A stretch of DNA of 10,624 bases from JAVEYA01 sp034003745. GTDB taxonomy: Bacteria; Bacillota; Peptococcia; DRI-13; PHAD01. The notes under the pieces are model-generated. The model worked only from the letters and a program-made list of their open reading frames with translations. It searched no databases and had not been told where the DNA came from. This document shows, piece by piece, positions 1 through 5,718 of the stretch (the first letter of the stretch is position 1; each line of letters opens with the position of its first letter). The translations under genes were made by a program, and so were the position numbers. The stretch lies in assembly GCA_034003745.1 (NCBI GenBank), contig JAVEYA010000083.1, positions 1 to 10,624 of the forward strand, given 5' to 3'.

Positions 1-1268
1 AGATTGGGCAGCCACATGATAATCTGCGGAAAAATACTAATTAGAATCAAGACGATAATAGCAGCCAACATATATAGCCAGAGGTGTCTGTTGATGGTCA
101 TATCAATGGATACGCCTGCCAGATTGGCGGCGACGTTCAGGTTCAATCCCACCGGAGGCGTAACAATACCAATGGCATTGTTAACGATCATAATAACGCC
201 GAAGGCCACGGGATTAATACCATACTGGGCCAGAGCCGGCGCCAGTATCGGAGTGAGAATCTGCACGGCAGGCGCCGCGTCCATAAAAGTGCCGAAAACA
301 ATCATCAAAATATTGGCCATAATCATAAAGACCACCGTGTTATCCGTAAAGCTGACCAACCATTCGGCAGCCATGGCCGGAATACGGTCCCGGGTCAGAA
401 TATAGCCGGCCACGGTAGCGGCGCTGATAATCATCATTAAGACGGCTGAATTAATTACAGAGCTTCTCATAATATCAAAAAAACCTTTGAAATTTACTTC
501 TTTATAGATAAAAACGCTTAGAAACAGACCATAAATTACGGATACTGCCGCGGATTCAGTGGCGGTAAAGACGCCGCTGTAAATTCCGCCTAAAATGATG
601 GCCGGCATTAATAAAGCTAAAATTGATTTTTTAAAACTTTTCCAAACATTGTTCAGCTTAAAAGGCGTCGTTGGGATCTTGTACTTTTTGCCGTACCAAA
701 AAGAATAAATGCCCTGCGCTATGATCAGCAGGATGGCGGGTATGAATCCGCCCGCGAAAACGGCCCCGACCGATGTGTTGGCCGCATTCGCGTAAATAAC
801 CATGGGAATGCTGGGGGGTACGATAACACCCAGATAACCGGCGCTGGCAATGGTCGCCAGGCTGAATTTCAAATCATATCCTGCCGCCCGCAAAGACGGC
901 AACATGATGGAACCGATCGCGGCCACGGTAGCGATGGAAGAACCGCTGATGGCGCCAAAAAAGGCCGAGGCAACAAAGGTTACGATGGCCAAACCTCCGG
1001 GCAGCCAACCGAATAGTGCCTCGGCCAGATCCACCAGCCTTTTGGAAACTCCGCCTTTGCCCAGAAGGCTTCCGGCAATCATAAAGAAAGGAATAGCCAT
1101 CAGGGAGTATGAATCCAGGGAGGTAAAAATCTTTTGAATAACTACATAGAGCGGAACTTCCGGAATAATTACCAACGGTATAATAACGCTGAGGAGGAGG
1201 CTCATAAACAGGGGCGCTCCTAAGAACATTGCGATGAAGAAAACTATAGCCATTATTAAAGACATCAT
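1..1268 (-). CDS. dctM: TRAP transporter large permease, DctM type (3' end cut by window edge)
   Basis: Large membrane subunit of a TRAP transporter, the Na+-coupled channel that moves a small carboxylate delivered by the DctP-type binding protein. The minus frame is open from ATG 1268 to the window edge, giving 422 residues. The family is usually about 425-430 residues, and the last visible residues (FPQIIMWLPN) match the usual DctM tail, so only a few residues are missing. Family hallmarks seen: FGAISGSSIATVAAIGSIMLPSL-like segment near residues 100-125, GVIVPPSIPMVIYA near 145-158, FTATESAAVSVIYG near 230-243 and the TPPVGLNLNV loop near residue 370. It is very hydrophobic, consistent with about a dozen membrane segments. 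The start ATG overlaps the dctQ stop in ATGA, implying translational coupling. A second in-frame ATG follows at once (1265), so the start could be one codon later. Confidence 0.96.
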   Translation of the reverse strand, partial: MMSLIMAIVFFIAMFLGAPLFMSLLLSVIIPLVIIPEVPLYVVIQKIFTSLDSYSLMAIPFFMIAGSLLGKGGVSKRLVDLAEALFGWLPGGLAIVTFVASAFFGAISGSSIATVAAIGSIMLPSLRAAGYDLKFSLATIASAGYLGVIVPPSIPMVIYANAANTSVGAVFAGGFIPAILLIIAQGIYSFWYGKKYKIPTTPFKLNNVWKSFKKSILALLMPAIILGGIYSGVFTATESAAVSVIYGLFLSVFIYKEVNFKGFFDIMRSSVINSAVLMMIISAATVAGYILTRDRIPAMAAEWLVSFTDNTVVFMIMANILMIVFGTFMDAAPAVQILTPILAPALAQYGINPVAFGVIMIVNNAIGIVTPPVGLNLNVAANLAGVSIDMTINRHLWLYMLAAIIVLILISIFPQIIMWLPN

Positions 1269-1783
1269 AAGACTCCGGCCTCCTCCCCCTCGTTAAATTT
1301 GATCGACTTTTCTATAAAGATGCGATAGAAAAGCACGATATTTTCAATGACAGAAATAATAAATCCAACCATCATTAAATAGTATAGGGCGCTCATCGGC
1401 AGACCGATAGCGGGAGAATGCTGTCCATATCCTTGTACTATGAAGGCAAACTGCGCGGAAAAAACGGCCAGAGCGGCATAGGTTAACGTCATCAACCAGT
1501 TAATTCCCGCCAGGACGATGTTACGGGGTTTTTCGGGGATTCTCAAAACAATGGATTCCACCCCTTGATGAGAATTGTCCCGAATGCCCATACCAATCCC
1601 GATCATCAGACCGGCGATCATCAGGTAACGGGTCGTCTCTTCCCCGTAGGGAAAAGGGATCTGTACCACAAATCTCATAAAAACACTGATCAGCGTGATA
1701 ATGGTCATTAAGATAAAGCAGGTAATCGATGTAACATCCTGTAATTTGCCAAAAACAAAATAAATCTTGGCAAGCGTTTTCAT
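1265..1783 (-). CDS. dctQ: TRAP transporter small permease, DctQ type
   Basis: Small four-helix membrane subunit that pairs with DctM. The 172 residues are normal for the family. Predicted membrane segments lie at about residues 18-38, 49-66, 88-110 and 130-152. The family signature follows helix 1: PYGEETTRYLMIAGLMIG, then a conserved-type H in RDNSHQG near residue 72. The ATG at 1783 places the usual short cytoplasmic lead before helix 1. It has no good ribosome binding site of its own: the best purine run (AGAGGGGGGG, 1843-1852) is about 60 nt upstream. A 14-codon upstream reading frame ends in an ATGA overlap with this start, so translation may be coupled. The 3' end overlaps dctM by 4 bp. 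It lies 154 bp after dctP, with a strong hairpin between them. Confidence 0.95.
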   Translation of the reverse strand: MKTLAKIYFVFGKLQDVTSITCFILMTIITLISVFMRFVVQIPFPYGEETTRYLMIAGLMIGIGMGIRDNSHQGVESIVLRIPEKPRNIVLAGINWLMTLTYAALAVFSAQFAFIVQGYGQHSPAIGLPMSALYYLMMVGFIISVIENIVLFYRIFIEKSIKFNEGEEAGVL

Positions 1784-1824
1784 TTGGCTAAAAGAGGTCT
1801 GTTGTTTTTTGGTATTGACAGCAT
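1780..1824 (-). other. Possible 14-codon leader ORF coupled to dctQ
   Basis: A short reading frame starts at ATG 1824 and would encode MLSIPKNNRPLLAK. Its TGA stop (1782-1780) overlaps the dctQ ATG in the ATGA arrangement typical of translationally coupled genes. A very strong purine-rich sequence (AGAGGGGGGG, 1843-1852) lies upstream, but about 18 nt from the ATG, which is longer than the usual 5-10 nt. It may simply be chance, and no homology is claimed. Confidence 0.25.
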
Positions 1825-1874
1825 CTTTTGTTATGGCAATTACCCCCCCTCTTTTTAAGCTCTCTTTTTATTTT

Positions 1875-1904
1875 GGGGAGTGAGCCGGTGCAGACTCACT
1901 CCCC
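1875..1904 (-). other. Intercistronic hairpin between dctP and dctQ
   Basis: A perfect 10-bp inverted repeat, GGGGAGTGAG (1875-1884) and CTCACTCCCC (1895-1904), encloses a 10-nt loop. It begins about 33 nt after the dctP stop codon. On the minus-strand transcript the stem is followed by AAAATAAAAA and not by a T-run, so it is not a standard rho-independent terminator. By analogy with other binding-protein operons (for example malE-malF), such stems protect the upstream mRNA from 3' decay, so that the binding protein is made in excess over the permeases. That role is inferred here. Confidence 0.7.
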
Positions 1905-1937
1905 TTAATCCTATACTTGCATTCTTACAGCATATAA

Positions 1938-2969
1938 TTACTTCGCGTTCTTAGCCTTGTCCACCAGCGCCTGGGGAACTTTGGCCGGTACTAATTCATC
2001 ATAAACAGCTTTAACGGAGGCATGGTTCTTCCATACATTTTTGTCAACCTCGATAACTTCAGCGCCTTCAGCTTTCATTTTTTCAATTTGTTCATTTTCG
2101 CTGTCGGTCAGAAGCTGTCTCATGTAGTCACGTCCGCCTTCGGCGGCGGCCATGAATTCGTCTTTCAAGTCATCGGGAATCTTGTTCCAGCTGGCTAAAC
2201 TCATAATCAGCGTGGTCGGGCAGTAGAAGTTTTGGGTCCGGGAAACATAGGGTGCAACTTCATGGAATTTACTTGTATAAATGGAAGCTATAGGAATAAG
2301 CGTACCATTAATCGTATTATTCTGCAATGCGGTGAAGATTTCACCGTAAGCCATTGGGACGGGGTTCGCGCCCATCGCTTTGAAGTAAGTGAGATAAGCC
2401 TGGTTTTCCATAGTGCGGATGGTCAGCCCTTTGACGTCATCCGGGGTCTTCAGCGGTCTTTCGTTGTCAAACACGTTAAAGAAACCGGTTTCAAAGAAAG
2501 CGACGCCTTTGATATTCTTGCCGGCCAGTCCGTCCAGCATGGCTTTGCCGTCTGGACCATCCAGGAAGGCATAAGCATGGGCTTTGGAATCAAACAGGTA
2601 AGGCAGGTCAAAGATAAACCAGTTTTGGTCAAAGTTGGCCAAAGGAGCGGTAACCAGTCCCAGGTCAACCGTGCCGGTCTGCGCGCCTTCGCACAGTTCT
2701 CTTTCACCACCCAGCTGGGAACCGGGGAATACTTCAAGCCTGATTTGACCGTTGGTTTTCTCATTGAGCAGTTCGTCCATTTTAAGCAAACCTTTTTGGT
2801 AAGGATGATCAGCGGCCAGAACGTGTCCTGCTTTGAACACCAGTTTTACCGGTTCAGCAGGAGCATTCGGCGCAGCCGGTTCCTGTTTTCCGCCGCCGCA
2901 GCCGGCGAAGAGAACCGCCATGAAGGAGACCATGAGAATTACGGTAACAATCTTCCTCGTCTTAAACAT
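1938..2969 (-). CDS. dctP: TRAP transporter substrate-binding lipoprotein, DctP family
   Basis: Extracytoplasmic solute receptor that captures the substrate and hands it to DctQM. The 343-residue product starts with a lipoprotein signal: basic MFKTRK, a hydrophobic stretch and the box LFAGC with the lipidated Cys at residue 24, followed by a Gly/Pro/Ala linker. The mature DctP fold runs from about residue 40 to the end. Recognisable motifs are FKAGHVLAADHPY (45-57), GSQLGGERELCEGAQTGTVDLG (83-104), GLTIRTMEN with the expected carboxylate-binding Arg at about 185, and PMAYGEIFTALQNNTING. An in-frame ATG exists at 2984, but the strong GGGAGGT site lies between it and ATG 2969, at good spacing for 2969, so the later start is chosen. 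It follows the MmgE/PrpD gene by 41 bp. The segment after ALQ reads INGTLIPIAS where many relatives have a DGxENP-like stretch, suggesting an unusual ligand pocket. Confidence 0.95.
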   Translation of the reverse strand: MFKTRKIVTVILMVSFMAVLFAGCGGGKQEPAAPNAPAEPVKLVFKAGHVLAADHPYQKGLLKMDELLNEKTNGQIRLEVFPGSQLGGERELCEGAQTGTVDLGLVTAPLANFDQNWFIFDLPYLFDSKAHAYAFLDGPDGKAMLDGLAGKNIKGVAFFETGFFNVFDNERPLKTPDDVKGLTIRTMENQAYLTYFKAMGANPVPMAYGEIFTALQNNTINGTLIPIASIYTSKFHEVAPYVSRTQNFYCPTTLIMSLASWNKIPDDLKDEFMAAAEGGRDYMRQLLTDSENEQIEKMKAEGAEVIEVDKNVWKNHASVKAVYDELVPAKVPQALVDKAKNAK

Positions 2970-3010
2970 TTTTCTACCTCCCATTTTATTTTTATAGCAA
3001 GTCTCCGGTA

Positions 3011-4387
3011 TTAAGAAAGGACTTCAACCAATTCATCCAGGTTTTCCAGGGTTTCCAGCCGGCTGACCAAGTCAATGATTCTGTCTTGTTCAATTGTGCC
3101 GACATGATGTCCGGACATGAAACGGAATTTTTCTACCGCTTCTTCCCAGGTCACGGGGTTCTCCGGGTCACCTTTCGGGTAATCCACATGGGAAGTATAG
3201 GTACGGCCGTCTTTCATCTTCACGATAACGGTGCAGGGATAGTACTTGGGATAAACTTTTTCTGCTTCCGGATCCAGCTCCCAGGTTACTTTCTTAGCCA
3301 GTTCCAGTACTTTGGGATCACGGATCGATTCGTTGGTATATTCCGCAATGGTTTCACGGCCTTTGACCATACCTACGGCAATAGCGTACGGCAGGCTGAA
3401 CTGGGCGTCCACAACGGTCTTCGGATCGGCTTTGGTTTCGGTGGGGATGGTCAGAACTTTGATGGAATATTTGTTCACTTTAGCCAGGATGGACTCTACC
3501 TGATCTACATCCACGCCCTGCTTGTAGAGGTCGAGCGCACAGTCGGCCAACGGGGCGGAGAAGCGGCAGCAAGCGTGTACTTTGATGCTGGTATCGGCCA
3601 TTTCCCATCTCTTGCCGAACTCATCGGTGATTTTATTCATATCCCAGATATCTTTATAGGAATAGGCTCTGATGAAGCCGTCTTCACCTTCCCAGACGGT
3701 GGTGGGAGAAGTGTAGTTTCTCATGGCCATCATGGCGCCCAGAGTACCGCCCATAGCCGGGTTGCCGGCCTGGAATCTTTTGGTCCAGGAGCCTTGGGCT
3801 TTCCATTCCAGAAGGCCGGCCGCCTGGCTGCCGGCAATACCCAGTGCATAAGCGATCTGTGTAGCATTCAGGCCCAGAATTTTGGCCGCGCCGCCGGCTG
3901 CGCCGAAGACACCGCAGGTACCTGTCGGATGGAAGCCCTGATAATAGGTTTGTCCGAGGAAGGCTTCGCCCAGACGGATGGTGATTTCAGAACCATAGAC
4001 GAAAGCAGTGATTAAGTCTTTGCCGCTTTTCTTGTATCTTTCCGCTAAAGCAAATACTGCCGGGAATACTACAACCGAGGAGTGCTGGGTGCCTTCTCTG
4101 TGATCGTCGTCCATGTCGAAAGCATGGCCCAGCGTCCCGTTAGCCAAAGCAGCGAGCGGGGCGGAAGTTTTATGATTGCAGCCTACCACCGTGCTGGTAG
4201 GTTCGCCACCCAGATCTTTGACGGTGTCTACGATGATCTTGCTGGACTCAACGTGTTTAGAAGCCAGCAAATTGCCGATTAAATCAAGGATAAACTTTTT
4301 GGAGTTATCTACCACCAACTGGGGCAAATCCTCATACTTTAATTTTTCGCCGATCTCAGCAATTTGTTGTGAAAGTGTTTTATTCAT
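3011..4387 (-). CDS. MmgE/PrpD family protein (2-methylcitrate dehydratase / cis-aconitate decarboxylase-like)
   Basis: This cytoplasmic enzyme of 458 residues has normal family length. The family includes 2-methylcitrate dehydratase (PrpD), cis-aconitate decarboxylase and iminodisuccinate epimerase, all acting on di- or tricarboxylic acids. Seen: an N-terminal helical domain with HAFDMDDDHREGTQHSS (88-104; D93 and H102 at the expected active-site places), GFHPTGTCGVFGAA (151-164; H153), SWTKRFQAGNPA (200-211; K203), EGEDGF (232-237) and KVHACCRFSAPLADCAL (268-284). In the last motif most relatives that I recall carry a His where this protein has Ala277. The ATG at 4387 has an AGGAGG site 6 nt upstream. 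It is first in the operon with dctPQM and sits behind a sigma-54-type promoter. The exact reaction cannot be assigned: no citrate synthase-like or lyase partner is present, so PrpD of the methylcitrate cycle is unlikely. Confidence 0.9.
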   Translation of the reverse strand: MNKTLSQQIAEIGEKLKYEDLPQLVVDNSKKFILDLIGNLLASKHVESSKIIVDTVKDLGGEPTSTVVGCNHKTSAPLAALANGTLGHAFDMDDDHREGTQHSSVVVFPAVFALAERYKKSGKDLITAFVYGSEITIRLGEAFLGQTYYQGFHPTGTCGVFGAAGGAAKILGLNATQIAYALGIAGSQAAGLLEWKAQGSWTKRFQAGNPAMGGTLGAMMAMRNYTSPTTVWEGEDGFIRAYSYKDIWDMNKITDEFGKRWEMADTSIKVHACCRFSAPLADCALDLYKQGVDVDQVESILAKVNKYSIKVLTIPTETKADPKTVVDAQFSLPYAIAVGMVKGRETIAEYTNESIRDPKVLELAKKVTWELDPEAEKVYPKYYPCTVIVKMKDGRTYTSHVDYPKGDPENPVTWEEAVEKFRFMSGHHVGTIEQDRIIDLVSRLETLENLDELVEVLS

Positions 4388-4444
4388 TTAAATCCTCCTG
4401 TCTTATAATGATAAATTTTATTGGACTGCTCGTTATTTAGTATT

Positions 4445-4461
4445 AGCAAAAGTTATGCCAA
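4445..4461 (-). promoter_or_regulatory. Sigma-54 (-24/-12) promoter of the MmgE/PrpD-TRAP operon
   Basis: On the minus strand the sequence reads TTGGCATAACTTTTGCT. It matches the sigma-54 consensus YTGGCACGRNNNTTGCW at all but two positions. The invariant GG (4459-4458) and GC (4447-4446) are separated by exactly 10 nt. The predicted start of transcription is near 4434, leaving a leader of about 47 nt before the ATG at 4387. Such promoters need an ATP-hydrolysing enhancer-binding activator. None is encoded in the window. Confidence 0.82.
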
Positions 4462-4526
4462 CCTGTTTATCAGACCGTTCGCGGCCAGTTTCCCGCCTAT
4501 TTAATACAAAGCAAGCGATAAAAATA

Positions 4527-4566
4527 TGTTAAAACACTGTTAAATTTGTTTCACTTTATTTCACTT
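4527..4566. promoter_or_regulatory. Phased short direct repeats, candidate activator-binding region
   Basis: TGTTAAA occurs at 4527-4533 and again at 4538-4544 (11-bp period). TTTCACTT occurs at 4549-4556 and 4559-4566 (10-bp period). The first copy is also a small dyad, TGTT-AA-AACA (4527-4536). The block lies about 70-110 bp upstream of the sigma-54 promoter, with repeats on one face of the helix, as expected for enhancer-binding protein sites. The region is AT-rich, so chance similarity is possible. Confidence 0.4.
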
Positions 4567-4571
4567 GTTTA

Positions 4572-4586
4572 GGATGTGTTGCATCC
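4572..4586. promoter_or_regulatory. Dyad GGATG-N5-CATCC, possible operator
   Basis: A 5-bp perfect inverted repeat with a 5-nt centre sits in the divergent control region, about 125 bp upstream of the sigma-54 element and about 55 bp upstream of the candidate -10 of the rightward operon. It could serve either operon as a regulator site. The regulator is unknown, and a repeat this short can arise by chance. Confidence 0.3.
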
Positions 4587-4632
4587 ATCTGCTGCTTCGT
4601 CAAGGAATGAAGATGTTATTTCCGGTTAAGTA

Positions 4633-4641
4633 TGCTATGAT
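4633..4641 (+). promoter_or_regulatory. Candidate extended -10 promoter for the reductase operon
   Basis: TGCTATGAT combines the extended TGn element with a -10 hexamer (TATGAT) one base from consensus. No convincing TTGACA-type -35 lies 17 bp upstream, which is acceptable for extended -10 promoters. Transcription would start near 4648, giving a leader of about 35 nt before the ATG at 4684. The rest of the 296-bp intergenic region shows no gene. Confidence 0.4.
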
Positions 4642-4683
4642 ATTTTCAAGCAACGATCATTTAAAGATTAGCGGGGTGCTACT

Positions 4684-5718
4684 ATGGAAAAAACTCGTCT
4701 CGGCAGAACCGGATTGCTTGTCACCAGAAGCGCTTTCGGCGCATTGCCCATTCAGCGCCTTTCCAAAGAAGACGCCGTCCCTCTCCTGCGTCGGGCTTAC
4801 GACAGCGGAATAAACTTTTATGATACCGCCCGTCTCTATACCGACAGCGAAGAGAAAATCGGCGCCGCGCTGAGTGATGTCCGAAAAACTATTATTATCT
4901 CCAGCAAATTTAAAGCTGCGACAGGAGAGCAAATGCGTGCCAGTCTGGCGATAAGCCTAAAGAATCTGGGCACGGACTATATTGATATTTATCAACTGCA
5001 TAACCCCGATCGGGTCTTTTATCCCGGGGAAGACAACGGCGTCTATGACGCTTTGTTGGAAGCCAAAAAAGAGGGCCTGATCAGATTCATCGGCATGACC
5101 AACCACCGCCTCCATGTCGCTTTGGAAACAATCAACTCCGGCTTATACGATACTGTGCAATATCCTTTAAATTATCTGTCTGCGGAAGCGGAATTGAACC
5201 TGCCTCAGAAATGCGCCGAGTCCGATATCGGCATGCTTATTATGAAAGCCCTCTCCGGCGGCATCATTACCAACGCAGCAGCTTCCTTTGCCTTCTTAAG
5301 GCAGTATCCCAACGCCGTACCCCTCTGGGGAATACAAAAGATGTCCGAGCTGGAGGATTTCATCTCCTGGGAAAAAAATCCGCCCGTATTAAATGAAAAA
5401 CTTCTGCAGGCGATTAAAGAAGATCGCGACGAGTTAGGGGGCGTATTCTGCCGAGGCTGCGGATATTGCCTGCCCTGCGCAGCCAATATTGATATTCCTT
5501 TTGCCGCCAGAATGTCCCATCTGATCAGAAGAAGCCCCCTGCCCACGTATCTCAATGAAGCCTGGCGGGACAAGATGGAATTGATTACGCAGTGTACTGA
5601 CTGCGGGCACTGCCGGAAAAACTGCCCCTATGGGCTGGATTCTCCCGCTCTGTTGAGAAGCGCGCTGGAGGACTACCGCGACTATTACCGGCGCTTTCAG
5701 GAAGGAGACCTTAAATGA
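4684..5718 (+). CDS. Aldo/keto reductase with C-terminal 2x[4Fe-4S] ferredoxin domain
   Basis: NAD(P)H-linked oxidoreductase of 344 residues. Residues 1-230 form the aldo/keto reductase barrel, with MEKTRLGRTGL at the start and the catalytic tetrad visible as D47 and Y52 (NFYDTARLY), K75 and H106 (YQLHN). A C-terminal ferredoxin-like part carries two Cys clusters: C256, C259, C262, C265 and C304, C307, C310, C314, the latter followed by Pro. This architecture is a known, mainly anaerobe-associated subfamily. The physiological substrate is unknown, and electrons may pass between the clusters and the nicotinamide site. The start ATG is preceded by GCGGGGTG at workable spacing. The last codons overlap the next gene by ATGA, and the ribosome site AAGGAGA for that gene lies inside this one. 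It is divergent from the TRAP/MmgE-PrpD operon, so a role on the same or a related compound is possible but unproven. Confidence 0.93.
   Translation: MEKTRLGRTGLLVTRSAFGALPIQRLSKEDAVPLLRRAYDSGINFYDTARLYTDSEEKIGAALSDVRKTIIISSKFKAATGEQMRASLAISLKNLGTDYIDIYQLHNPDRVFYPGEDNGVYDALLEAKKEGLIRFIGMTNHRLHVALETINSGLYDTVQYPLNYLSAEAELNLPQKCAESDIGMLIMKALSGGIITNAAASFAFLRQYPNAVPLWGIQKMSELEDFISWEKNPPVLNEKLLQAIKEDRDELGGVFCRGCGYCLPCAANIDIPFAARMSHLIRRSPLPTYLNEAWRDKMELITQCTDCGHCRKNCPYGLDSPALLRSALEDYRDYYRRFQEGDLK

Noticed and set aside
1768..1784. Second sigma-54-like match on the plus strand (TTGGCAAGCGTTTTCAT)
   Set aside because: The -12 element reads TTTC and lacks the invariant GC, and it would point antisense through the end of dctQ toward dctP with no gene to serve.
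2232..3014. Plus-strand open frame of 260 codons opposite dctP
   Set aside because: It mirrors the dctP coding frame. The product has no recognisable domain, and the minus strand has the clear lipoprotein.
3086..4015. Long plus-strand open frame of 309 codons opposite the MmgE/PrpD gene
   Set aside because: The opposite strand encodes a full-length recognisable enzyme. The plus-strand translation is Gly/Phe/His-rich with no family motif and no ribosome site.
4565..4932. Short open frames on both strands across the divergent promoter region and reductase start
   Set aside because: They overlap the well-supported reductase gene in other frames and have no motif or convincing ribosome site.
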